The notes beneath the pieces were generated by a model. It did no database searches and was not told the DNA's origin. It saw only the letters and a program-made list of their open reading frames with translations. Below are positions 34,507 to 46,116 of a stretch of 64,000 bases of DNA, piece by piece. Made by a program: the position numbers and the translations under genes. Numbering within the stretch: the stretch's first letter is position 1; each line of letters starts with the position of its first letter. This DNA comes from Pleurostoma richardsiae (lineage: Eukaryota; Ascomycota; Sordariomycetes; Calosphaeriales; Pleurostomataceae): NCBI GenBank assembly GCA_030052745.1, contig JANBVO010000031.1, forward strand, positions 1 to 64,000, read 5' to 3'.

Positions 34507-37500
34507 GTCTAATGTGGGAGTCAGGGGAGACTGTACCCGAAGAGACAACGTTAGCAAACTAGGTTCTCCATAGGTAGAGATAGCTCGCTGATTGAGAAAG
34601 ACAGAAGGCAGACGGTAGCTCAGGAACCCCATCCAAATGCTAGCCCTTAAAAGGGTCAGAGAGTTCCGTGCTGCCAGGGGGTGATTCTCTTGTGGCTTCA
34701 GCTACAAGAGAGCCCACGCGCACTTGCTGCTCGGCGAGTCCTGGACAGTCACGGTACAAGGGTGGCCGATGATGAAAGCTCCGGTCGGGCCCCCGACCGA
34801 TCTGTGCTTGGTGGCACCGCCGGAGTCCGGGGTACATCAATGACTGGCAGATCTGGCGATCCGATTGCTTCAATTGGTAACGGTTGGGGTCATTGTGGAA
34901 TGATCCCGTGCCACCAACAAGGAAGCATCTCCCGACACTCGCAGGGAGGGAATTTCACGCACAGGCGGGATTGGTTGGATCTCACATTTCGCATGTCCAA
35001 ACCCAGCTCATCGGAAAAGTAGCTCGAAGCCATGTCGACGCTCATGGTGAAGTGCCACGCGAAGTCTTAACGCACTAGGCACGAATGAGGGCGGGCGTGA
35101 AGGCAGCCCTGTCGTACGACGAGGCTGAACTGGGCGGCGGCGACGGTTGTATGACGAGCGGCTGGGAGCTCGTTGAGGCGAGTATGATGACGGGATGGTT
35201 GTCTTGGAGGTTGCACGACAAGGGGTCTCTTGACTTGTCGGGTGATAAAGAGTCTCGACCAGGTCTCTGAGTAGATAAGAATAGCTTCTTGACTCGGGCG
35301 TCTTTCCTCATGAGACTGCGTGTTGGTGACGTCTGCTGATTTGCAGCCCGTCTTTATATCTTCGAGCAGAGCAGGATTAACTCTCCGCACCAGTAGCTCC
35401 CAGCTAATCTTGCTACCCCCCCGACACCCCCGGAAAGGGACGACGAAGGATCAGCGGAGCTGCGTGATTGGGCAATTGGGGGGCCAAGAGGGCCCTGTAT
35501 GGAGCTCCCCATACCAACGCGATCGACCCTGTGATATCATATCACTGCTCGCGGAGGTTTAGGCCGGTGACACCACAACATGATTGCCGTGGCCCCATCC
35601 TCCGGCGAGGGCCCCGGGTGCCAGGAAGGTCTGGAATGCCCTGCAGGGAGCTTTTGACACTTGCAGCTTTCCGACTTCCGCGAGGGTCCGTCGGTCACGG
35701 CCGGTTTGTTGATGCACGTGTTGGGGTTGAGCAACTTGAGTGAGCTGTTCCAGGGTCCCTTGACAAACGGTCACAACTCCGGATCCAATCATACCGGCGA
35801 GAGCTGGGTAGGAAACGCTGTGGATGGGGCAGACGGCACCCTTGATTCGCTGCTCGAGACCCGCCGGCCGGATCAAGGGTCTTGGCCTGGGCTAGAATCT
35901 TGGGGTGATCGAGTCGTGGCACCACTTTGAACACTGCACACCACCGGACACGGATGGTGGGACGATCCTGACCGCCCTGTGCGGAGGCCCAGAACCCATT
36001 CCTGTCATCTACGATGCTATTTCCCGATATTTACCACACTTTTCGGTTCCTGAGGGTTAGTCATGACCGCAGGACGCCGCAGCTGTGCGTCCCCTCGCGG
36101 AATGGTGGTCGGATAGTGTAGGGTTGAAATACCAGGCTCGCAGCCGACCTACCCGGCTGAGGATCGCTTCCTGATGTGAGAGGAGAAGAATCCGTCTGTC
36201 TTGAGACTTGGTAACCCAACCATTCGACGCGTTGCGCGACATCGTATGCCACGACTCCGAGTTATCTCCCATTCCCGCTCCGCTCCCCTCCGCCCTTGGC
36301 CCCTCTCCCCATCCCGGACGCCCGGACAATGGACAATGGCCGCGCTGCTTGCAGCTGTGGACTCGGTGGACCGCGGTTCTAGACACTTGCAGACTTGCTC
36401 AGCAAAACGCAGTAAATTGGAGCCCTTCTCCAGTTTTCCCGCTTGTTCATAATGAAGATGATCGTCGGCGCGGTCAACATGCTTTCCAGGCCAGCCGCGA
36501 GCGGGGGCGGTTCGTATGTGTCTAGCGACTCCCTTTGTCCTTGCGTCTGCAATAGTACATCGCAAGCGAGCGACGAGTCGCAATCCGCCAAGTTTCCGCC
36601 CATTGAAACGGTACGCCACAGCCAGAACGGTTGACGCAACTCGGCAAGCCGAAAGGACTGCATATACCCACGCTAGCTTGGAGCTGCCAGATTACGGCCA
36701 GAAACGGCGATGACACTACGGACGAGACTACGGAGGACACTACGGAGGACACTAACGACAACGCGAGATGTGTGTGTGGTCTGCAGCTGGCAAAGGTGGC
36801 CCGGTGAGCACGGGGTCGGATCAGGCGTCTCGAGGAGCGGGAAAGCAGCAGATGGTGGCCAAGGCTCCCGCCAGCAAGATCCGCTGACCATCTTCGTCTA
36901 CCGATTCTCCCAGTAACGCCACCCAAATCAGCAGCTCCCATATAAGACTGCGAGAGTGCAGCGCTGGCTCTTCACCACCACCAGGATCATCATCAAACCG
37001 TGCCTATCAGACCGCCCGTCCCGCCTTGCTACCACCCTCACGTCCGGACCTGCCCGCGCAGTGGCCTGACCCACCCGGCGACGCTTGACCGCAAAGGATG
37101 ACGAGTTCAACACTGGACAAAAACTTCCGATACGCCGTTGAGATAGATGTGTCCACCAACACTACGACAGGACTAACGACCAACAACCCCGAAGACTCGA
37201 TACAACTTCGCTGCCGGATCGCCAAACTCAGTCCCAAGGTGGACTCGCCTCGCCTGAATTGCTCCCAGACCCCGTAATGGCTGCTCGAAGCCGTCCATCC
37301 CTACCCCTAGGACCTGTGTTCCTCTTTGGCATCTTGCCTTGACGAATCCTCCGTATCACTTGCCCCCGAGAAGATGTGAAATCATCCCGGTGAACAGAAA
37401 TGGCCCAGGCCAGCCAGAGAATTGTTGTGATTCAATACTTGCAACGGCCCCGTTGGCCGCCCGGTAAAAGATTCCCCGCAGAGCCGGATCGTTGACAGTA

Positions 37501-40500
37501 GCACCATCCGCGACGCAACCGTTACCCTATCGCAAAGATCGCCAGGCGACCGTGACCGGACCTCTCCTCCCGTGAAGACGTCGACAGCCATTTCGACGAC
37601 GATCAGACCAGGCCAGACATGCAGAAAAAGTGAAAAGCCACACCGGCCCCAGCACCGTGACTAATGCGACAATAACCGCCAGAACTGAAAAGCAGCCATC
37701 CCCGGAGTGACCGACACTACAAGCGTAGCGAAAAGACCGCATCCTATCGTGAGACCCAAATCCATACGAGGCCGCCGGCCACGGTTGTACCCGAAATCGC
37801 TCAATTCCGCTGGAAGCGAAACCACCTGAGATCGATCATCTCGCGCCGTCTTGCTAAACCCCAACCCGTCTATTCGATGACTACTGAGATAGTACTCGCG
37901 CATCGTGCTTCCTTTTTTGGTACCCTCCTGCGACATTACGCATACTTCGACGGCCCATCCACGATTTAAGGAACTTCCTCTTGCGAACAAGAGTGACAGA
38001 GACCATGCCTACCATACCGCCACAGAGCTTTGGACTTCTCGGATATCGCCTAGAGACTAACACACAGCGAAACTAACCTCAACAGCGCTATCGACTCCGA
38101 ACTGGACGATCACTTCTGCAGAATCGACTCCTTTTTACCCTGATATCTTTGTTTCTTATCTGTCCCCTCCGCCGGCGAGCACTCCTTCTGATCAGACTTT
38201 GTTTTTCACCCGATTGCACTCAGTGACTCTTTGGTATCTCCGCATGACGACACGGCCCAGCGCCGTAACGAAAACGCCCAACCAGGATACGAATCGGATT
38301 ACGGAAAGCGACACTCCCTGCTTACGACTGGAACAACTGGAACAACTGGAACTGGAACTGGACCCGGACGCCAACACCCACGGAACTACTCGATTTAAAC
38401 TGGTTACGGAATGTCTTTTTATGCTTGGAGCTATTCAACATACACTACGCGCCTTTCATGTGTTCATTCATCCCTGATGTCAATTTCCCTTCGCGGACTC
38501 ACGTCACACAACACGTCAACCCACGTAGAGCGTCTATCCCCAGCAAGCGCCGGTCGAGCGGTAGCCAGACGGTCGAAAAGTAACGCGCTATTCGCACGAA
38601 GAAACAGAGAAGCAGTAGAGGACGGATATCCGGCCATCACGGCGTGAAGGATAAAATTTCCCGACCTTGTCTCTTTTCATTGCCCTGTTCGAACGATTTA
38701 CCTTGGATGAGCGTGAATTTAGCCTGACTTGGTTACTCGCCTACTCACTACTCACTCGTCTTGTTTCTTTCATGGTCCCTACTTTCAAATCATCATTAGC
38801 GATGCTAGCGTTTTCTTCGCGTCCGTTACGGAGCTCCTTTAAGCGATGTCTTCGCACAAATCAGCATCCCTCAGTTTTGATTACCTTCATCATTCCGTTT
38901 GCGGAGGAATACGAATTGCAGGAAGGACGGAGCGAAACGGTGAACATAGGGTAGCTCAGCGACTTGGAAATGACGGAACATGGGGGGAGGACTGGATGGA
39001 AAAGGGGCCGAACGGCCATCGTCCAAACCCACGATACGTCGATGAAGAGCTTACCGACAGCACGTCAGGGCACATACGGACCGAATGCCTTCTCAAGCGG
39101 GAAATCAGGGCAACGACACGGTGGTGGTACGGTTTCCGTACGAGAACGGGCACGTACCCTCCGGTGAGCCCGAGTCGGGAACACCGGCTGATGCAAACAG
39201 AAGACTGCAGTTTTCCGACGGCCACAGAGGCGGACCCCCGCGCGACGAGCATGTCTGGCCAACCCCGATACGGAAAGAGTGAAGTAAATCAGCAACAGCA
39301 GATAGGGCAGTTCGATTCGCTAGCGAAATGAAATCATGGTTGTGAAAGGAGAAGCATCGCGACGATCTTGAACGGAGAGGCAACGATTGCCGCAAGTGGG
39401 AGGAGGAAAGTCAATCGGGGGACCAAGGGGGCCGTAGAGACCGGACAGAGTCATGTCTGTGTCCGGCCCGAACGTCTCGCGCCGATAGCCTAGACAGAAT
39501 GGCAATACGAGACTGCTGCTGTCTCGCGCTCATTGATCTCATTGATGACCCTGAATCCGTAGAATTCCCAACGCCTAATTGACCGCATGCGTGTCATTGT
39601 AACCCCCCTAACCCACCTACAATAAGCGAGGCATGCACGCTATTACGGAGCCTCATCGCGTATTCTTGCGCTAAATCATCAGCCCCGGGGCAGGGGACAG
39701 GCTCACGGAGCTTGATCCGAGAGTGTTGATCTCATACTCAAGGATCTGTCTCACTTCTTGTCTCTCAGTGGCCTGATATCAATCTCCTCCGGCCGCCGGC
39801 GCGTGTTAACGTGGTCTCGGGTCTGGGGAACAGGAGGCGCGGAACGACGGTTAGCGAGTCGCGCAGGGTCCCTTCCGAGAGACAACCCTGGGAATGAGGG
39901 TCCAAGACATACACTCTGGGACACCGGGGTCGAGGCTATATGACGAGCTGAGCTGGGGAGGAATGAACAAGCACTGCCTGGGCCCAAGTGGACCGGAGCC
40001 AGGGCCGAAGCTCCCTGAGCTGGATGTGGGGACTTCCGTCCTCATTACGCCCTGCACTTATTACACGTCTCGGAAGAAAGGGCAGTGGGAAGCGGGCCAG
40101 CGACGCCAGCGACGCAGACGGAGTCGGTTCTCATGGCGAGAGTAGCGTCTCGCTAAGTAGAGTTACGGCAGAGACCCGAGTCCAAGCGCCCGATGGTCCA
40201 GGCCTACGAGCATCATATTGGGCATCGACGCTCAACAGAGCCCGCTCGGTTGTCAATAGGCCTGCCCGTACTGACCATTAACAACAAACTGACTCGATGC
40301 TGGCCACAGTTCCATCCTACTATGTAGCTGGACAGCTGGATAGATCCCAGCGGTTGGCGCGGGGAAAGAGATCGGCTCATGATGCAAGGAGAGTAGGGGC
40401 GACGAGTTGATAGGAGGGATGCGGAGGCCATAAGACCCTGTGAGTCGTTCTGTCTTGAGGTCTGATGTGGGGTTGAAAACTGCAGATCGAATCGATGGAG

Positions 40501-41116
40501 AGGGAGAGGGACGGAGGTGGGCTGTTCCAAGTTCCTTACTGTATAAAGATGTTGATCTCCCTACCTAGGACATTCCCAGGCAAGAGCTAGACAGGTGCCC
40601 TCCGTCCCGCCTTCTCTTCCCCTTGAAGCCTGGGGCGATAAACGGGGCTGGCGGGCGTGTGTGCGGCCCGACTCGAGGCCCGCCGTTAGGCAGCCGGGCG
40701 GTAACCTCTGCCGAAGAAATCACAGATCGGATATCGTGCGGAGAAAGCGGAATACACATTGCACTCCCTACCTCCCAAGCGGGCAAAAGGGGAGCACGAT
40801 GGCCTGGATGACGATCACCATACAACCCGGAGACATGTCACGAGACTGACTCAGACATCGACCAGCGAGCGGTGAGTGCAACAAGAGTCTGATGAATAGG
40901 GAGCATGACGAGGGTCGAGTCGCATGTCCTCTCCATACGTGTTCTGTGGAAGCCATTTACGACTCTTCACTAGGGGCCAATTCCGAGTTGGGTTCAGAGT
41001 AACGCGATCTAGCCAGCGGTTCCTGGGATGAAGGTTTACGTGGCTACCTGGATGTAATCGACTAGATGCGAATGACACGAGAATAGCCATGTGAAGAGGT
41101 ACGGTGGGTCTTCAAC
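34507..41116. other. Long gene-free region upstream of bHLH gene 2
   Basis: About 6.6 kb with no gene I can support. It has short tandem repeats at 36,713-36,765 (ACTACGGAGGAC units) and 38,330-38,370 (GGAACAACT units). Between about 37,900 and 38,900 the plus strand has pyrimidine-rich tracts of the kind seen in fungal promoters and 5' leaders, although no plus-strand gene follows. Open frames here are all under about 160 codons and have no recognisable content. Confidence 0.45.
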
Positions 41117-42023
41117 TCAGTCATCCTCTTCGCCGCCAGCCGCGACGGCGTCTGCCTCATCGTCGTCGTCGACAACGACGGGTGCGGCGCCAGACTTTAC
41201 TGCCACCTTGGAGGGGAGGTCGTCGCCGGCATCTGCATCAGCGTCCGCATCCTCGTCGCCCTCTGCCTCAGCAGGCTCATCTTCCTCTTCCTCTTCCTCC
41301 TCTTCATCCCCCTCGGGCTCTCCTTCCTCTTCTTCCCCTACCTCGTCATGGCCGTTCTCCTCTGCCTTGGGGGCTTCCGTCTTTAACTTCTTCTTCGGCG
41401 GTGCTTTCTCTGGACATGAACTGTCAGCGAGGTATGCTCACCACAAGAAGTCTGTTGATGTTGGTGGGTGTAGGGGATCCGAGACCAAGAATCTCAGACT
41501 GATGGGCCGTAATGATATACACAGGGGCGGACAAGTGTCTTGAGGAAATTGACGATGAATCTTACCTGGGACACCATTCTCTTCAGCACCGCCCTCTTCA
41601 CCTTCTTCGTCGTATTCCTCATCGTCATCGTCATCCTCAGCGTCCTCCTCGTCGTCTTCATCACTGATATACCTGCGAGGGACCAGTCAGTTTAGGATCG
41701 ATCTGTGCTGAGAGGTTGCAAGGCGCCAGTGAGCGCTCGACTGCAGAGAAGCAACGTTGGGGCTGTATCCGAACAGGCGCCAATGTGTTGAAGCAGTCAA
41801 GCTGTTTTCGCGACGAGGGCTGCAGTTGCGCCGCGATGCGCAGCCCAGAGGGCTCGGGGCCAACATCATCGACGCTCTCAGGCACGCTTGGAGACGGGAA
41901 ACACAATATTGCGCAATGATGGGAATGGGTTGCGTCGACTTACTCTTCTTCCTCTTCGTCGCCGCTGGGAAGGGAGACAAGCTCCTCCTCCTCCTCCTCC
42001 TGCTTTCTCTTGCGGGAAGACAT
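41117..42023 (-). CDS. Small, highly acidic, probably nuclear protein
   Basis: A 159-aa protein from exons 42023-41944, 41672-41566 and 41409-41117, which join in frame with GTAAG donors. It begins MSSRKRKQ, a basic nuclear-localisation-like start, then runs almost entirely in Glu/Asp blocks. A second basic patch, PPKKKLKTE, begins exon 3. The C-terminus ends in AAGGEEDD. I do not recognise a family; such composition occurs in histone chaperones and in nucleolar or ribosome-assembly proteins, so a histone- or ribosome-linked role is only a guess. Upstream (42,040-42,480) the DNA is strongly purine/pyrimidine skewed, consistent with a CT-rich fungal promoter on the minus strand. The exon joins are convincing because three independent frames fit exactly. 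Confidence 0.8.
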
Positions 42024-45000
42024 GATGAAACAAGGTCTAGACGATGCCAATTGCCGAATATACGATGTCTGGAGGAAGAATTTGATGGCGTTTGGATGGG
42101 AGCAAGGTGTGGTGAAGGAGAGGAAGAGGGAGAGGAGGGAGAAAAGGCTGAGGAGAAGGGGGAGTTTCGGGGGGTGGTGGCGCGCGGTTTGGTGGGAACC
42201 TCGTGCTGGAGGGCGGGTCAGCAAGGGGGAGAGACGGGACAAGGCAGATGGGAGAACAAGCAGAAAGGGGAGAGGGATGGGGATTCGGGGGGACTGGGTG
42301 GGAATGCTGTGTGTGCGTGCGTGCGTGCGTGTGGGTGCGGCCAAGCTGGCCGGGACAGAGAGCAGAGAGACCAGGAGCAGAGGCGGGAGAAGGGGGGGAG
42401 CTCCAGCTTGCTGCTGCTGCTGCTCTGCTCCCTCTGCTCTGACTGCTCACTAACCAAGAGCTCCGTCATTCCTCAGGCACCCACGCTGGCGCGATAGCGC
42501 GATGAGGGGAATGGGACTTGTACCTCCGCAGTGGCTTTTTGGCGGACGGCTGGAGGGACGGTGACGACACCAGTGCAGCCGCCGCAGGCTGGCCCGTGCG
42601 TGACTGGACGGGCTGTTAGCCTAGAACGGAAAAGGGGCAGCATGCCGCTGATCCAGCTGGCGATTGGCTGCTCCGCCGGGCCATCCCAGCTGGCCAGATC
42701 TGCCCTGGGATCAGAGCTGTGGAGCTCGGACCTCCATCCGGAAGCTCGAACAGGCTTTGCCGCCGGGTAGGTACCCGCATGCCTTTGCCTTATCGTCCTT
42801 CTCGGCCCTGCAAGGATGCATGCAAGCTGCGTGATACCGTGATAACAACCTTGCCAAGTCGCTGCTTGTTTTGCAACGGCTGCATTGGGGCCATCCTAGG
42901 GCGATTGAGAGATGATTGGTATCCGCTAGAGAGCATGCATCGCCACGAGACTATTTGTTTGCTGGTGCAAGTTGACCTTGTCAAATGTGAGGGGGCGACG
43001 ATCAATGACAAGCTCGTGGCAGTCTCTACCCACCGGAGCTCCTCAGCTAAACTTAGCTTAGAATTCTCACACCTGCGGCAGAAGGAGATTCGTGGGTCGC
43101 ATGGCTGCTACCATCATGACGAGAGGCGCAATGACGCAGCAAGAAAACCACGTGCAAGCGCTGGTCGTCCTTGCACAATGTGAGCCGTGACCGCTTCTGG
43201 CATCTCGCGATGGTGTCGTCGCCCTCTAGGCCTGCTATCATACCCGACCTGGAGTCAGCTTGAAACCAAAGCACGGAGTCCGTAGGAGAAAATGGCGAAG
43301 CGAGGAGAGATGCTTTTCGTTGTTCCCCTTGCCCAGATGGCTTGCTCCCATGCCCAACTTCGTCCAAAACGTTGTTAAATAATCATCACATTGTGCTGCC
43401 GAGACTTTAAGTAGAATAGACCGAGGAGAACTGGCCCGTCGCGGTAGTGAGTGCATAGTGTAGCAGATCTGGTCAGCCGCGTTGCTAGGTCTGACAGGGA
43501 AGACGCGTCTAATTTCCGCGTAGAGATGATGTATGTCCCTGGAAGGACTCGACGGCGGGGAAACGCGTAGGTGCAACACCCCGCATCCATGGAAAACGGG
43601 TAGCCTGCGCCTGGTCTGGCTCAATCCATGATGGATCCAGAGTAGAATCAACCTGCAGGTCGAGAGAGCTCATGTTGCTCCAATCTCGCCTAGATGCAAG
43701 GGATGATGGTCTTGGAGCTTAGCAGGAGGAGGCTGGCAAGATCATCAGTCGCAGATGAGATGCTCTGTCGACGAATCGAGGAATGGAAAGGGAAAAAAAG
43801 CAAGACGACAGAAAAGTGGGAAATGATGACACCGCAAGGTAGAGAGCGATCAATTCGCTTGCCGACACTGAGCCATATTCTTCAGTACTCAATGTGCACG
43901 TGCATCGAGTCTGTATGGCCGCTGGGGCATCACCATACCATTATCATCGGTGGCATGCGCTGGTGCGGACTGCTAAGCTGAGCGGTTCAGCTACGGCTGG
44001 GGACACGATCTTGCTTGTATCGGAGAAACTCGTCACTCTGGATCCGGTCATGTTGCCATTAATGCCATGACATGCTGCCGCTTCTGCTATGCAATTATGA
44101 TTGTCCTCCCTCCATCTCACGGAGGCTAAAGAGAAGGGTGGTTGTGCCCAAGGGGCAGCGGCGTCACGCGCCCTCGATCCGGAATGCTTCTTGATTTCTT
44201 TCTCCCTGGTACGGCCGAGATGATCAGTCGTAATGTCTGGCGGTTCAGGCTCGCCGGTGCGCCCAGCAGCCAAGGTCGGGTCTTAGGCGGGCGTCAGTCG
44301 GAATAAAGAGAATGTATGCCCCAAAGTGCTTGTTCGGAGCATAGGGCGGCTTCTCGAAGGTAAGAAGAAAAGAAGCAGTAAGAACTCCAGGGATCCGAGC
44401 AGATTTTGAAATGACAATGTCACCCAAGGGAAAACCCGCTGGGGACATCATAGTGTAGCATCAGAATGCTTTCCCCTTTGTGGCCCTTGCTTCCAATCTC
44501 ACCAATTTTCCACGCTAGTTCAGGCACCACGGTCCCAAACCACACTGGCGGGCCCAACATGGCCAGGGGTCCTGCGGCCGCATCCAAGATCTGGCCAAAG
44601 GCAAAAAGAGCTTCGACGGTGATGTCGGATTGGCCGGGCGGATGTCGGCCCTCTTCATTCTTGACAGTCCTTCCGTTGTATCCCTTCTGGATGTGGTGGA
44701 TGTCTCTGTTCCTGCTTCTACGCCGAGACTTTTGTATGATGTGATTGTGTGCGTGAAGACGCCGTTGGGGGGAACCACGGGTTTGCCTGCTTCAGACCAG
44801 ATTTCGCGTCTGAGCCCGGCCTTCCGTCATTGGCCAGCGCGGCGAAGATCAGCATCACACTGTCTCGGTAGGCTTGCATAGTCCTGCCTTAACGCTGTTA
44901 ACCATGTTCACCATGCAGTAGCGCAGCTGAAGCCATTAATAATTGGTCCATCAACTGTGGAAGACGCGACGCAAGGGATAACGACAGGAGCGCGAGGAAG

Positions 45001-46116
45001 AGTCGACCCGGTTGAGAACAAGTGACCGCCGGGACTCGAGATGACCAACCTTCCTGATACCGTGCCACTGCGAGTGGAAAGGAAAGAATCGATGTCTCGG
45101 GGGTATCGGGGTGTATTGGATGGAGTGTATCGTGCCAACAGAGCCATGGACGAGCCTCAGCGGGACGCGCTTTGACGTGGCATGGAGATTGTCTCTCGGG
45201 AGGGAGGGAGAGGGGGGGAGAAGGTGGGGAGGAGTAGGTATCAGTCAATCAATGCATGATGATGCTGACTGATGGAGGAGTGAGAATGCCCGGCTGATAT
45301 TCCTTCGTTTGCTGCTATGCAGTGCTACCTTATGAATATGTATTATGTAGTAATCCGTTCTTGCCTTCCCTGAGAAAATCCGGGGCGTGTGACTTCCTTG
45401 ATGATGATGATGATGATGCCGCTGTCTCACCGGCAGGAAGGTGCGACCTGGCATGGAAGGAAGCACCCAAATCATCTCATCTCAGCCTGCTGCCCATGTT
45501 ATGTTTCACCCGCACCTGCCTCCCGCACCGCCCCGCCCTCTGGAGCAGCTGTACCTTAGTTAGCAGCTGCGGGACAGGCTACGCTGCGCTCTGCGGTACA
45601 GTACGGTGCTACTCAACAGCTGTACTCACGCTGACTTACGTAGTAGTGCCTAGAACTGCTAAGAGTACAGCCAGCGGGTCGATCCTGCCCGTCCTGGGCC
45701 TGGGCTTCCCGTCCCACCGTCCAATTTCGCGCTCGCCTAGCGTGCTGCACCTGCGGTACGTACCCTGTACCTCCACCGGGGAAGCTCGCCCGTGGCGGGG
45801 CTTGTACTCCTTACGCCGTATATTATTGCCCAAGGCCCAGGGAGTGAGGCACGCACGCACGCGTTTTGTTTTCGGGCGCACACAAATGGCTGGCCGGTGA
45901 TAACAGCAATAACAAAGTCAGGTAATTAACTGCATCGCAGAGGGCCGCAGGAGTGGGAGCGTCAAAAGGGATCCGAATTCGCCACCTCCATTTGCTCTTC
46001 TTCCGCTCGTCTCGTCTTCTCTTGCAGCACAGTTCAGAGCCAATGCCGCGCCCGCGCCGCCCCCAAACCCAATCTCGACTGCAACGGTCATAGCACGGGG
46101 GTCAGCAAAAGCGACC
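42024..46116. other. Gene-poor region upstream of the TBC gene
   Basis: 4.1 kb. It holds a (GTGC)n-like microsatellite at 42,309-42,335, a GAT triplet run at 45,399-45,418 and an ACGC run at 45,851-45,867. On minus, about 44,245-44,700, several frames give protein-like but disjoint peptides (for example QILDAAAGPLAMLGPPVWFG and GDIVISKSARIPGVL) that I cannot assemble into a gene. Just before the TBC start, 45,985-46,025 is CT-rich, as in many fungal promoters. Confidence 0.4.
42309..42335. repeat. GTGC/GCGT microsatellite
   Basis: A short run of GTGC units in the upstream region of the acidic-protein gene, followed by GTGGGTGCG. Probably slippage-prone, with no coding role. Confidence 0.7.

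Noticed and set aside
38685-38700. GTTCGAACG resembling a tRNA B box
   Set aside because: No A box, no acceptor stem pairing and no T-run terminator nearby.
41091-41543. Plus-strand Ser-rich frame of 150 codons
   Set aside because: It is the reverse complement of the Glu/Asp-rich exon 3 of the acidic-protein gene; antisense of GAG/GAC repeats reads as Ser.
41757-42497. Plus-strand frame of 246 codons opposite the acidic gene and its promoter
   Set aside because: Covers intron 1, exon 1 antisense and purine-rich promoter DNA; low-complexity Glu/Gly/Arg translation only.
45399-45867. GAT and ACGC short repeats considered as CRISPR-like or telomeric
   Set aside because: Simple microsatellites without spacers; not an array and not a TTAGGG repeat.
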